Positions 11,383-22,725 of a stretch of DNA of 64,000 nt are shown here, in pieces. This DNA is from Notamacropus eugenii (Eukaryota > Chordata > Mammalia > Diprotodontia > Macropodidae): the NCBI RefSeq assembly GCF_028372415.1, contig NC_092874.1:335376651-335440650 (forward strand). Reading direction: 5' to 3'. A program made the position numbers and the translations under genes. The notes under the pieces were generated by a model that was not told the DNA's origin, searched no databases, and worked only from the letters and a program-made list of their open reading frames with translations. Position 1 is the stretch's first letter, and the number at the start of each line of letters is the position of its first letter.

Positions 11383-11682
11383 GTCCCCCAGCTCCTTTGT
11401 CAGGGAGAGTCGCTTCTCCTCCATGCAGGAGGCAAAATTAGAATAATAGCTGTCATCAAATATGCATTGGATCCAGCAGCAGCAGGCAGCTGCCCAATGG
11501 CTCTGTGAGCTGGTACGGGCCCCTCTGGGATACAGAGCTGTAGTCCTGTAAGGTGGCCGTCTCGAAGGGCAGTGGGCCATGCCAGGGTCCTAGGAGCATC
11601 ATGGGAGCAACAAGCATTAGGGCGGGCCATGTAGACCCCAGCAGCAATGGGAAGCAAGCTGGGAGCCTATGACAGAAAGCAG
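11383..11682 (+). other. Candidate non-coding first exon of MYO15A
   Basis: A repeat-free, relatively GC-rich block ends at an excellent donor AAAGCAG|GTGAGTGG (11683). A TATA-like TGCTATAAGG lies at 11351-11360, which would place a start near 11383 and make an exon of about 300 nt. No long + strand reading frame continues through it, consistent with 5' UTR. Inside are a CAGCTG E-box (11487), CCAAT (11494) and TATGCAT (11461). Mammalian MYO15A has a non-coding exon 1 several kilobases upstream of the giant exon, so position and form fit. No transcript evidence is available to me; it could belong to another gene or to no gene. Confidence 0.35.
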
Positions 11683-12449
11683 GTGAGTGGGGCCCAGGGA
11701 CCACCCATTTCCCTTTTTAGGGTAGTGACACCTTTGATGTCCCACCCACAGTGGGGATTCTGAGAGAGGAACTGGGATAGCTTGGAAAGGTGTGTCTACA
11801 CTTCTAATACAATGGTGGGTTGGGGGGAGGATTTGGGGAAGTAGTGTCTCTAGGACAACTTGTCCATGTCACTCCAAAGTGATCCCAATTTAAAGGCCTT
11901 CTTTAGGAATATCACTCAAAGTTGGGGTAGGGTTAAGGAAGGTCATCCTACTTCTAGGATGGAGGGAGCAGAGATGAGTGAAAGGATGGGCAGACTTCCC
12001 CTCAGAAAGGAAAGGCAAATTGGATGACCTCAGCAAGGTTGGTGCTGTATTGCCTCTCCCTATTTTTAGGGCTTCCTCTTCTCCATTTAAGAAGAGAAAT
12101 AATTGAAGATTCCTCTCCTGGGACTTCTTTTTTTCTGGGATAGTAAGATATCAGTGGATTGTAAGAACAACAAAGATCTCTGACTAATTATGGCTTATCC
12201 AAAGACCTTAGGGGGCAAGAAGGAGACCATAGTTAAGGGGATAGGTCAAGAGGATGGTGATATAGTGAAAAGAGGACAGCAAAAAAATTAGGGAGCCTTA
12301 GCTGTAATTCTAGAGCTGGAAGACACCTTAGAGATCATTCAGTTCAGCTCCCTGCTTTTACAGATGAGAAAACTGACACCTACAGAGATGAAATGACTTA
12401 CCAAGGTCACGATCCAGTTAATGGTTTAGCCAGGGCAATAAAGCAGGTC

Positions 12450-12880
12450 TTCAGAGAGGGCATTTCATCCCCATTACCTGTGTCTTTGTACTGCCTGCCC
12501 CCCATGCCTAGAATGAGATCTCTTGTCAATTCATCTCAGAATCCCTTGTTTTCGTCAAGCTTCTGTTCCGGTGCCACTTTCTTGAAGTTCGTAAAACTTT
12601 TCTTGGTGTTCTCCTTGCTAGTGCCTTTGTCCTCAGATCACCCTGTATCTATTTTGTCTGTATCTACATACATACATGCCTCCATTGCCTAGACTATAAG
12701 CACCTCACAGACAGGGGCTGCTTGTTTCACTTTTGTCTTTGAATCTCTGTGCCCAAAATAGTCCCTGGCATAAAGCTGCTTAATAAGTGTTGGATTGATT
12801 GTGTGATTGAGTGATTGACTTTTAGTCCATCAAGTCAGTAAGAATTTATTAAGTACTTAATATGTGCTAGGCATCATCCT
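12450..12880 (+). repeat. L2-like LINE 3' region
   Basis: CTGTGCCCAAAATAGTCCCTG, GCATAAAGCTGCTTAATAAG, ATTTATTAAGTACTTAATATG. Frames are broken. Confidence 0.65.
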
Positions 12881-13340
12881 TTCTAAAATATGTGGCTAAA
12901 GTTTCTCTCCTTTGTTCCAGTTTTTCCTAGTCCTAGTCTTGGTCCTGGTCTCGTTCAGCAGCTCTGCCTTAGGAATGGAGTGTTGGGAGATCTTGGGGTG
13001 GGGAAGGAGTGGAAGGGGCAATGAAGCTCAAAGGTATGTAACATCAAAGATGCCCCCTCCTTCCCCTTATGCTCCACATTGGTCTCGATCAGGGAAAGGA
13101 GTTGATGACAGCTTCTGAGATAACTAACTATGAATTAAGAACTGATCTGGTGCTAGTAGGACCCAAAGAGAGGGTGGTTGTAGGTGTCAGTGCCTGCTGC
13201 ATACAGAAATTCATGCATGTTCACTTGTGCACCCCTTCACCTCAATTTCTTTCTTAGACCTCAATCTCCTAGGAGTTAGGAGTCAGATATGCTCTATTAG
13301 CTTTATGAACAACCACATGACCAGAGTTTAAGAAGCATTT

Positions 13341-13650
13341 GCAGAGGAGTTGGAGAGGAGGATGTGTGTGTGTGTGTGTGTGTGTGTGTATTCCTTTTCT
13401 TCTCACACACTAAACTCCCAGAAGTCTGTGTATTTAGTGTTTGTGTGAGAAGAGGTATTTCTGTGTCTGTCTCTATGGAGGTGGTATGAGTCTACATGGA
13501 TAAGTGGGTGAGTGTCTGTGAACTGATGTAAGTCTATCTGTGAGTCTGTGTGAGAATATGTGTGTGAGCATGTGTGTGACTCTCTGGATGTTTCATGGAT
13601 CAATGTCTCTCACTGTGTGTGTGTGTATATGTGTGTAGGCATTTGTGTGT
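13341..13650 (+). repeat. GT microsatellite and degenerate GT-rich tract
   Basis: An uninterrupted (GT)n at about 13362-13389 is followed by imperfect TGTGTCTGTC-type sequence to about 13640. The frames it opens are low-complexity artefacts. Confidence 0.8.
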
Positions 13651-13863
13651 TTGTTTGCACTTTGTGGCACTAACCTTGCCACATCTGAGTTCTTTCAGTC
13701 AATTCATTCATTTATTGTCCCTGTCCCTGTCCCTGGCTGAGGGGTTGGTGGCTAATTCCTCACAGTCACTTAGGGCAATCTCAATTCTGGTTTTCAGGAG
13801 GGAGCATTGTTGAAATCTCTGGAAGGAGGAGTAAAGTAGATTGAGGTTTGGTAGAATGACAGA

Positions 13864-14125
13864 AGGGCAGCTAGGTGACACAGTGGATAGAGTTGCCAGG
13901 CTTGAAGTCAGGAAGACTCCTTTATGTGAGTTCAAATCCAGCCTCAGACACTGATTGCATGACCCTGGGCAAGTTACTTAACCCTGTCTGCCTCAGTTTC
14001 CATGTTGCAGTATCTGTCAAATGAACTGGAGAAGGAAATGGCAAATGACTTCAGTAACTTTGCCAAGAAAACCCCAAATGGTGTCAGAAAGAATCAGACA
14101 TGACTGAATGACTAAATAACAACAG
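13864..14125 (+). repeat. Marsupial CORE-SINE (MAR1-type)
   Basis: GGGCAGCTAGGTGACACAGT ... CTGGAGAAGGAAATGGCAAA ... CAGACATGACTGAATGAC. Confidence 0.85.
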
Positions 14126-15587
14126 AATGAATCCTAGGGGAAGTGCCCTCCCATTCAGAACCCAAGGATTCATCCTTCACATTCAGATCCAAGCTACTAA
14201 GAATAGATAGCAAACACCCACTTTTGTCTGGGTAAAGACACAAATAAAAATCATAGAGGTAGAATGTTCTTACACTCCTTCCCTTTTTTGCATATCTGTC
14301 CTCTGTCATAGCCCCCCGAGTGCCTGAAAGCTTTTTATGTAACCCCAGCATGACCCAGCTCTTCAGTCTCTCCCCCCTGCTCAGACTTCTTACCCCTAGT
14401 ATGCCTAAAAGCTGGTTCCTTCTGTGTCTGAGTGTAACATTTGAGGTTCTAAAACCAACTTGGAAGTTGGCAGAATGGAATCTGAGAGAGCTTCAGTTAT
14501 AGAGAAGCAGTCTTCAGCTGTCTCAGAAAGACTTTATCATCACAGACTCATCCAATACTAGAAGACAGAGGCCCCAGAAAATCCACAGGCAGCAAGCACA
14601 ACCCTAGAATATATTATGCCTAGTGGCAGGGGAAGATAGACACATACACACTCCGTTAGCCTTGTCCCATAGGACTGTCATTCCAGAAACACAACCACAG
14701 TGACAAAAGAAGTCTCCTAGGGATAATAATAGTACAGCCACACTTTTCTCAAACTTGGTGGGGAAAGAAGGAAGGAAACAAGCATTTTTTAAACACCTAC
14801 TATGTTCCAGGTAAAGGACTTTACAGATACAGCAGTCTGGGGAGGTAGTGCCATTATTATTTCCATTTTACATTTGAGGAAACTAAGGCAGACAGGTTAA
14901 GTGACTTGCCCAAGGTCACACAACAAGTAAGTGTCTGAGGATTCATTGTGTCTTAATTGTTTTCCAAAAAGAAAGGAAACTGCAATAAAGTTCTACAATA
15001 TTGGTTAATTTGTAGCTACCAGGGGATTGGTCCACTCTTCCTCTTCTCCTTAAAACTTCCATTATATACACTTCCTTTGTGCTCATAATAGGAAGATAGT
15101 GTCCATAAACTGGTTCAGATCTGTCCTTTGTCTTAGCGTAGTTCTGTCTCTATGATTGTCCCTGTCCAAGGTGCTTATAGTAGTTCCTTCTAACCATCCT
15201 TCAGCCTATCCCCAGGGATGGCAGTCAGTAACTTGTTCAGTGTCTCTGCTGAAAACTACTTTACACAGATATACAGCACTCAGCTAAATCCCATATATAT
15301 GCCTCTAAGCCAGCAATATGTCAAACACTCAGCTTGCAACCCTCTGAGTGCCCCTGAACCAGATTAAAATGTAACCAGGAAATATTTAACAAAATAAATA
15401 AAAATACAATAAACATGGGTAATATTACAGTTTAAAACTAAGTCAATATGCAGTCCACAGAGATCCTTATGTATGGATTAGTGGTCCCTAGTTGAGTATA
15501 TATGGTATATATCCCTTCCATTAATCAAATAATACTACCATCTGTAATCCAGTAACTCTTGTATATTGTCTCTTGACTTCTTTCTTC

Positions 15588-15800
15588 ATGGAAGGTGGAG
15601 CCTTCCATGCATGGTGTGGAAATTCAGTTAAATACCAATCTGAGATGTGAAATATGTAAAATTAGGTGAACTTTTCATGTTCATGATAACTTTAGATTGC
15701 ACATCACCAGATTCAATGTCTAAGTAACAGTGAATGGACCTAAACATATGTAAAGCCTAGAAGGGCTAGTATGCCAAGAAAAATTGAAGCTATATTCAAG
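15588..15800 (+). repeat. Diverged direct repeat, copy A
   Basis: Shares in order with copy B (17820-18010): TACCAATCTGAGATGTGAAA, ATATGTAAAATTAGGTGAAC, CTAAGTAACAGTGAATGGA and TAAAGCCTAGAAGGG. Family not recognised; the two could be LTRs of a decayed element or independent insertions. Confidence 0.55.
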
Positions 15801-16289
15801 TCTGCTCTTCACATTACTATAAGAAGTCTTTTTTTTCTCTTTTTACCATTGTTTCTCCTGCTACTGTACTTACAATAATCCTTGCTGGGTGACCTAGTTT
15901 CTTCTTTATAGCCATAGACATATTTTAGGGACTGGATCAGTCATTTCATTAATATAGGGTACTTCCCAGTGTGGGAATTCTCTTTAGGAAATGAGGTTGA
16001 CATCTTCAGAAAGTACAGTCTTGGAAAGTTTCTAAAGCAACCAAGAAATTAATTGACTTGTCTGATTTGCATAGTTAGTATTTGTAAGAGGTGGGTCATG
16101 AGACCTTGTTTTCTTGACTTTAAGTGCAGTTTTCTATCCATTATGCCTCACTGTCTTTATAGATATATCTTTCAGGTGCATGAATAGGTCAGATCATAGG
16201 CCACCTGAAAGGCTGAGCCCTCAAGCGTGGAAGGCATCACATTTTTGTCAAAGTGAAAAGCCACAAAAATGTAGTTCTAAGTATTTTCA

Positions 16290-16830
16290 TTTCTTTGTTC
16301 ATTGTTCATCCTTTGCTTTTGAAGAGGATTGATGACCCCACAATGTTGGGGTCACAGTGAAGTATGTTTGGCTGTGATTGGCCAATCCAGTATGAGTTTG
16401 GAAGGTCCTGTTACAGGTCGGGCACAAATAGTCCATTAGAACATTTGGAATGGAGATGTCTCTGGATTTATGCAGTTCACATTTCTTTTGTGCTACTGTG
16501 ATTCTGCTTTGTTTATGGAGTACAGCATCTTCTTTGATGCAGACACACCATGTGTGCCAGTGTCTCCCATGTCTAACAACTGATACTAAAATTTTTCAGA
16601 GAGATGTTGAGAGTGTCCTTGTACTGCTTCTTCTGATCTCCATGTGAGAGCCTGCCTTGTGTGAGTTCTCTGTAAAATAGCCTTTTAGGTGAGCATGTGT
16701 TTGGCATTGGGGCTACGGGGCCAGCCCATCTGAGTTGCATTCTCTGCAGTAGAGTTTGAATGTGTGGCAGTTTAGTTTGAGAGAGGACCTCAGCATCTGG
16801 CGCCCAATCTTGCAGGTTATCTTTAGAATA
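16290..16830 (-). mobile_element. 3' end of a non-L1 LINE with a zinc-finger-like C-terminus
   Basis: Translating the minus strand gives QLRWAGPVAPMPNTCSPKRL, then a conserved ELTQGRLSHGDQKKQYKDTL, and near the end CPTCNRTFQTHTGLANHSQT, a CCHH-like finger. These blocks occur at the ORF C-terminus of a vertebrate non-LTR retrotransposon family I cannot place confidently (RTE-like is my best guess). The frame carries at least one stop. The 3' end lies near 16290 (AAAGCAAAGGATGAACAA on minus). Confidence 0.65.
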
Positions 16831-17217
16831 ATGTAGATACCATTTGCTGTATTTTGCTTGGTCTATGTTTCCATCAGCCTATGAGTGGTGTAAAGTAATA
16901 AGCAATCTTTTTTGGAAACTTTTTTCAAAACACAGGGGTGAACTATAGGTTTCATTGAAAACAATCAGCATGGGAAGCCCACAGAGGCAGATGACCTCTT
17001 TTAGAAAATACCATATAACACGAACATTCAATGACAGCTAGGCATATGGCACCAAATGGAAGATGCTTGAGAAATTGTCTATAGCTATTTCAATCCCCTC
17101 ATTAAAGGGATAAAGTTCTATATAAGTTAAGCCCCATTTAATACCATGATTGAGGAGATCATAGGAGCCTTCATTGTGCCAGTGTCTTAATGCATAGGTA
17201 TCAGTCATAGCCTAGGG

Positions 17218-17437
17218 CAGAGGTGTCAAACAAAGCCCATGGGCTGCATGAGACCCACAACACTCCCTTGTGTGGTCCAAATCAGGTTAAATTGTAGTAT
17301 CTCTCTGATTTAATGTGTTGATGCATTTGTTTAAAAAAAATGCATTAACTTGTATGGTTTTCTAAGTCAATACGCAGCCCTCAGAGATCTTTAAGCAATT
17401 TATTGGCTCTCATTTCTATGTAAGTTTGACACCCCTG
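17218..17437. mobile_element. hAT-type MITE with terminal inverted repeats and 8-bp duplication
   Basis: Ends CAGAGGTGTCAAAC and GTTTGACACCCCTG are inverted repeats typical of hAT MITEs. Flanks GCCTAGGG (17210) and GCCTACAG (17438) look like a decayed 8-bp target duplication. A related fragment lies at about 15355-15500 (ACTAAGTCAATATGCAGTCC). Confidence 0.75.
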
Positions 17438-17819
17438 GCCTACAGGACAACGGCAGACATCCCACTACGAGAGCTAACATTTACATAGAGCTTTAAAGTT
17501 TGCAGTGATCTACACATTATCTCGCTTGATCATCACAACAATCCTGTGAAGCTATTATCATCCCCAAATTTCAGATGAGGAAACTGAGGTTGAGAGATGC
17601 TAAATAACTTGTAGTGCTGACAGATTCCGTTCGTGGTCCTCTGCTCTCTCAGGTAGCTGGCATCCTATTGGATGTCATGATACCCCACACCTCCTCTCAC
17701 TACAGTGGAGCAGTGACACTCCAGATGAACTGTAACCCAAGCCATTTCCCTTTTTTATCATCACTAGCCCATAACAAAGAAGTAAATAGGGGCTCCACTT
17801 GGGCTGCTCAGGTTTCCAA

Positions 17820-18010
17820 CTTCATGGAAACACAGTGGAATACCAATTTGAGACATGAAATATGTAAAATATGTAAGTGAACTTTCCAGATCCATCATAA
17901 TCCCAGGTTGTGTGTCACGAGGTTTAGTTGCTAAGTAACAGTGAATGAATCTGAACTTTTGCTATCTAAAGCCTAGGGTAGTTTGCATACCAAACAGATT
18001 ATGTGACCTC
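17820..18010 (+). repeat. Diverged direct repeat, copy B
   Basis: Counterpart of copy A: TACCAATTTGAGACATGAAA, ATATGTAAAATATGTAAGTG, CTAAGTAACAGTGAATGAA, TAAAGCCTAGGGTAG. It lies about 2.2 kb downstream in the same orientation. Confidence 0.55.
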
Positions 18011-18439
18011 TCCAGATCTGCTCTCTAGATTTCCTCAACAAGCAAGGGTAGTTTTCATGAGTCACCTGGAGATAAACTCCACAACCATAACGATGTCCAT
18101 TTAGACTGGAATACATCTGGGTTTCCTAAAGGAAATTAAATTCTTGTAGACTATAGCCTATAATGGGGTCACTAACCTTCTTTTCCCCCATTACCACTAA
18201 GTGATGTCAGCCTATTGTTCCATTGCCCTTTGGCTTCAAGCTCCGTACCTTCTTCCCTCTCTGATTTTGAATCGGGGCAATTCCCATGACAACCTCTTAT
18301 ACTTCCCAAAAAGGGGAGTAATGAGGCTTCAGGTGTCATCTGTTCAGAACTCCTGCCCATTATCTCCACTTGTGTGACATCACTCTTCTCAGTAAATTCA
18401 CAAGGGGTTCTGTCAGCCTTAAATACTATGGGGAAAAGT

Positions 18440-19960
18440 AGGCAAAAGTTTGATGCCCTAAAGAAACACTTTGGATACGTATCTTGTCAAGTAGGGAGTT
18501 CTTTCCTAGGTAGTTTATATTTTCAAGTTTATCAAACACTAGGTTATTGAGTTCAGTTATTTCTGATTTTTCCTTGTCTAATCTGATCCATTGACCAACT
18601 TTTCTATTTTCTAACCAATATAAATAATTTTGGTGATTATTGTGTTAGAAAATAGCAAGAAGTCTGGAAGTACTATTTCCCTTTCATTGCTATTTTTTCA
18701 CTATCTCCCTTGATGATGTAGACCTTTTATACCTCCAAATGAATTTTATTATATTATCTAGCTCTAGAAAGTGTCTTCTTTATTGTTTAATTGGTAGAGC
18801 ACTAACTCTGTAAACTAATTTTGATAATAGTGTCGTTTGAATTTTATAGTTATTGTCTTGCTGTGAGCACTGAACACCCTATGTTGTTCTTTATTTCTTT
18901 AAGGAGCATTTTGCATTTTATAGCTGTATCTAAATAGATATGTGGTATGTTCTGGCAGATTGACCCTCAAATGTTTTATACACTTTGTTGTTTTGAGTGA
19001 GACTTTCTTTTCTATTATCTCCTTCTGGATTTTATTATTCCTATGTAGCAGCATGACTGATTTTGGATTTGTAATCAGCTACTTAAGTATACCTGTTCAT
19101 TGTCTCAGCTAGTTTTCTCGCTAATTCCCTAATATTTTCCAAGTAAACCCATAATGAAATCAGCAAAGAGAGAAACTTTGTTTCTTCTTTGCTTATTAAT
19201 TCTTTGATTTTTTTGTTTTGCTGCTATTGCTAGCATTTTTAGAATTATGCTAAATAACACTGAGAAAGGGGGAGTATCCTGATTTGATGCCTGTATTTGT
19301 TGTGAAATCTAGTATTCATTGCATATAATGATGCTTTGGGGGGTTTTATAGCTATGTTATCATCTTAGAAAAAGATCCTTCTATGACTGTTTTAGAATTT
19401 TAGCATAAATGAGTGTTGTGGTTTGTCAAAAGCTTTTTCTATCTCTATTGATACAATCATATGGTTTTGATGATTAACATGATTAGTTATGTTAATTATT
19501 ATTAATGTGATTAATTGGTTTAACAGTTTCCCTAAGGTTGAACCATCCTGAATTCTCTGGTATAAATCCATCTTAGTCAGTAGTGAGTGAGTTTTGTATA
19601 AACTATTGTAGTCATTTTCACAACATTTGAAAACTATTGAATCGATATTCATTAATGATGTTCTGAAGGTCTCATTCTTTGCTTTCTTCTCTCCTGGTTT
19701 AAATATTAGGATTTTACTTGTCTCATAAAAGGAGACCACTTGTTATGATTTAGTCTTGTGATGTACCCATCTTCTCTTTCCGTCATAAAACTTTTTTCTT
19801 GATGTCCTTTACTCCTCTTTTTCTTAACAGTTCCTTGAATGTATTGTAGCCAGGAACTCCTGTCAGGGTCCTCTTTTTTGCTCTCATAGTTAATTCTTTG
19901 GAGATAGTAATGTTTTATGTCTCCCTACCACACAGCAACTCTGGGAAAATTTTATTATTA
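18440..19960 (-). mobile_element. Old L1 fragment: ORF2 reverse transcriptase region
   Basis: On minus, a 115-codon remnant (19392-19739) ends with VSIEIEKAFDKPQHSFMLKF, which matches the L1 reverse transcriptase block SIDAEKAFDK-QH-FM. Flanking sequence is colinear ORF2 with many stops. Confidence 0.65.
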
Positions 19961-21597
19961 AAAAGTATGTCTTTGCTTTCGTGGGAGGCTTGAAATTAGC
20001 AAAAGAACTTTGCTATTTCCCAAAATCAACCTAGCCTTCTCTCCTTTCTGACTCTGGACCCAGATTTTTGCCAATCTGTATTGTCTGTACAAGAGATGGA
20101 AGTTGTTGGATAGTCTCTATAAGGTATCTGTCCAAACGCATATTGAAATCTGGCCAATAAACATTCTTCACCTAATTAATTTTCCCTGTGTAGATAGGTG
20201 ATGGTCAGGAAAAACTCCCTTAAATGGGTATAGATTTTTTTTGAGGGGGCTCTGCAATCTCTTGTTGCTATCAGTACAATGTCATCCACAGAAGGGAGCA
20301 TCTAGAGAACCTCATTCCCAGGGAATCCTTCCTCAACCTGTATTCTACAAGTGATTTCCCTGATCATAGTGGCAAATATCTTTGGAGAGCATACACCTTC
20401 ACATTTTATGCTTTTCTTGATGTTTATTACTAGAGGGATTATTCAACAGGATTATTTCTGTAGTATAGAGTATTTAGCATATATCACATATATACTTAAA
20501 TATGTACATTCTGTTTTCTCTCAGTAAGGTGTAAATTCCCTGAAAACACATACTATTTTACAGTTGTTTATATATTATTAGTCCCAAGCACAGTGTTCTG
20601 GTATATAGTAGGTGTTTTTTTTTTCTTTAACTTTTAACATTTATTTTCACAAAATTTTGGGTTACAAATTTTCTCCCCTTTTGTCCCCTCCCCCCCCAAA
20701 CCCAAGCATTCTAATTGCCCCTGTGACCAATCTGCTCTCTCTTCTATCCTCCCTCTCTGCCCTTGTCTCCGTCTTCTCTTTTGTGTCATAGGGCCAGATA
20801 GCTTTCTTTACCCCTTAACCTGTATTTCTTATTTCCTAGTGGTAAGAACATTACAGTTGATCCTAACACTTTGAGTTACAACTTCTTTAGCTCCCTCCCT
20901 CCCCACCCCTTCCCTTTGGAAGGCAAGCAATTCAATATAGGCCAAATCTGTGTAGTTTTGCAAATGATTTCCATACTAGTTGTGTTGTATAGGACTAACT
21001 ATATTTCCCTCCATCCTATCCTGTCCCCCATTACTTCTATTCTCTTATGATCCTTTCCCTCCCCATGAGTGTCGACCTCGGATTGCATTCTCCTCCCCAT
21101 GCCCTCCCCTCTATCCTCCCCCCCACCCTGCTTGTGCCCTTGTCCCCCACTCTCCTGTATTGTGAGAGAGGTTTTCCTATCAAAATGAGTGTGCATTTTA
21201 TTCTTTCCTTTAGTGGAATGTGATGAGAGTAGACCTCATGTTTTTCTCTCACCTCCCCTCTTTATCCCTCCACTAATAAGTCTTTTGCTTGCCTCTTTTA
21301 TGAGAGATAATTTGCCCCATTCAATTTCTCCCTTTCTCCTCCCACTATTTCTCTCTCACTGCTTGATTTCATTTTTTTTTTAAGATATGATCCCATCCTT
21401 TTCAATTCACTCTGTGCACTCTGTCTCTATGTATGTGTGCATGTGTGCATGTGTGTGTGTGTACTCCCACCCAGTACCCAGATACTGAAATGTTTCAAGA
21501 GTTACAAATATTGTCTTTCCATGTAGGAATGTAAACAGTTCAACTTTAGTAAGTCCCTTATGACTTCTCTTTGCTGTTCACCTTTTCATTGTTCTCT

Positions 21598-22686
21598 TCA
21601 TTCTTGTGTTTGAAAGTCAAATTTTCTTTTCAGCTCTGGTCTTTTCATCAAGAAAACCTGAAAATCCTCCATTTCATTGAAAGACCATTTTTTCTCCTGA
21701 AGTATTATACTCAGTTTTTCTGGGTAGGTGATTCTTGGTTTTAGTCCTAGTTCCTTTGACTTCTGGAATATCCTATTCCATTCCCTTCGATCCCTTAATG
21801 TAGAGGGTGTTAGATCTTGTGTTATCCTGATTGTATTTCCACAATACTTGAATTGTTTCTTTCTAGCTGCTTGCAACATTTTCTCTTTCACCTGGGAATT
21901 CTGGAATTTGGCCACAATGTTCCTAGGAGTTTCTCTTTTTGGATCTCTTTCATGCGGTGTTCTGTGGATTCCTTGAATATTTATTTTGCCCTCTGGTTCT
22001 AGAATCTCAGGGCAGTTTTCCTTGATAATTTCATGGAAGATGATGTCTAGGCTCTTCTTTTGATCATGGTTTTCAGGTAGTCCCATAATTTTTACATTGT
22101 CTCTCCTGAATCTATTTTCCAGGTCAGTTGTTTTTCCAATAAGATATTTCACATTATCTTCCATTTTTCCAATCTTCTCACTATGTTCTGTGATATCTGT
22201 CTTTCTCATAAAGTCCTTAGCATCCATCTGTGCCATTCTAGTTTTGAAAGAACTATTTTCTTCAGTGAGCTTTTGAATCTCCTTTTCCATTTGGCTAATT
22301 CTGCTTTTGAAAGCATTCTTCTCCTCATTGGCTTTTTGAACCTCTTTTGCCAATTGAGTTAGGCTAGTTTTCAAGGTGTTAATTTCTTCAACATTTTTTT
22401 GGTTCTCCTTTAGCAGGGAGCTGATCTGCTTTTCATGCTTCTCTTTCATCCCTCTCATTTCTCTTCCCAGTTTTTCCTCCACCTCTCTAACTTGATTTTC
22501 AAAATTCTTTTTGAGCTCTTCCATGGCCTGAGCCCATTGGGTGGGCTGGGACACAGAATCCTTGATTTCTGTGTCTTTGCCTGATGGTAAGCATTGTTCT
22601 TCCTCATCAGAAAGGAAGGGAGGAAATGTCTGTTCTCCAAGAAAGTAGCCATCAATAGTTTTATTTCTTTTCCCTTTTCTGGGCAT
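21598..22686 (-). CDS. LINE-1 ORF1 protein of the HAL1-like element, 362 aa
   Basis: The frame is open from a GTG at 22725, but the credible start is the ATG at 22686 (A at -3), giving MPRKGKRNKTIDGYFLGEQ. Stop is TGA at 21598. Residues of about 54-192 form a long coiled coil with heptad Leu/Ile/Met and abundant Glu/Lys, which trimerises ORF1p in this family. An RRM-like domain begins near 195 (DNVKIMGLPE) and a C-terminal domain contains PRNIVAKF and the ITYPEKLSI-type block, as in L1 ORF1p. It is an RNA-binding chaperone that packages L1 RNA. The frame has no stop or frameshift, unlike every other L1 copy here. It is antisense to MYO15A and not a host gene. Confidence 0.88.
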   Translation of the reverse strand: MPRKGKRNKTIDGYFLGEQTFPPFLSDEEEQCLPSGKDTEIKDSVSQPTQWAQAMEELKKNFENQVREVEEKLGREMRGMKEKHEKQISSLLKENQKNVEEINTLKTSLTQLAKEVQKANEEKNAFKSRISQMEKEIQKLTEENSSFKTRMAQMDAKDFMRKTDITEHSEKIGKMEDNVKYLIGKTTDLENRFRRDNVKIMGLPENHDQKKSLDIIFHEIIKENCPEILEPEGKINIQGIHRTPHERDPKRETPRNIVAKFQNSQVKEKMLQAARKKQFKYCGNTIRITQDLTPSTLRDRREWNRIFQKSKELGLKPRITYPEKLSIILQEKKWSFNEMEDFQVFLMKRPELKRKFDFQTQE

Positions 22687-22725
22687 TCTCCCCAGCCAGT
22701 GACTTGATATTCTCCTCACACCCAC

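Larger units (their letters stand above)
11236..12295. other. Repeat-free block around the candidate first exon
   Basis: No interspersed repeat is visible over about 1 kb, unusual for this window. The part before 11700 is richer in GC and CpG than the rest. Confidence 0.45.

Noticed and set aside
11217-11441. 74-codon + frame MNRWMNEHIPPAVPKKGG...
   Set aside because: Starts within an L2 GAATGAATG tail, has no recognisable family features, and the stop precedes the good donor at 11683. I prefer a non-coding interpretation.
22687-22725. Extension of the HAL1 ORF1 by 13 codons to 22725
   Set aside because: The upstream start codon is GTG. The ATG at 22686 has a good context and gives a typical basic ORF1 N-terminus.
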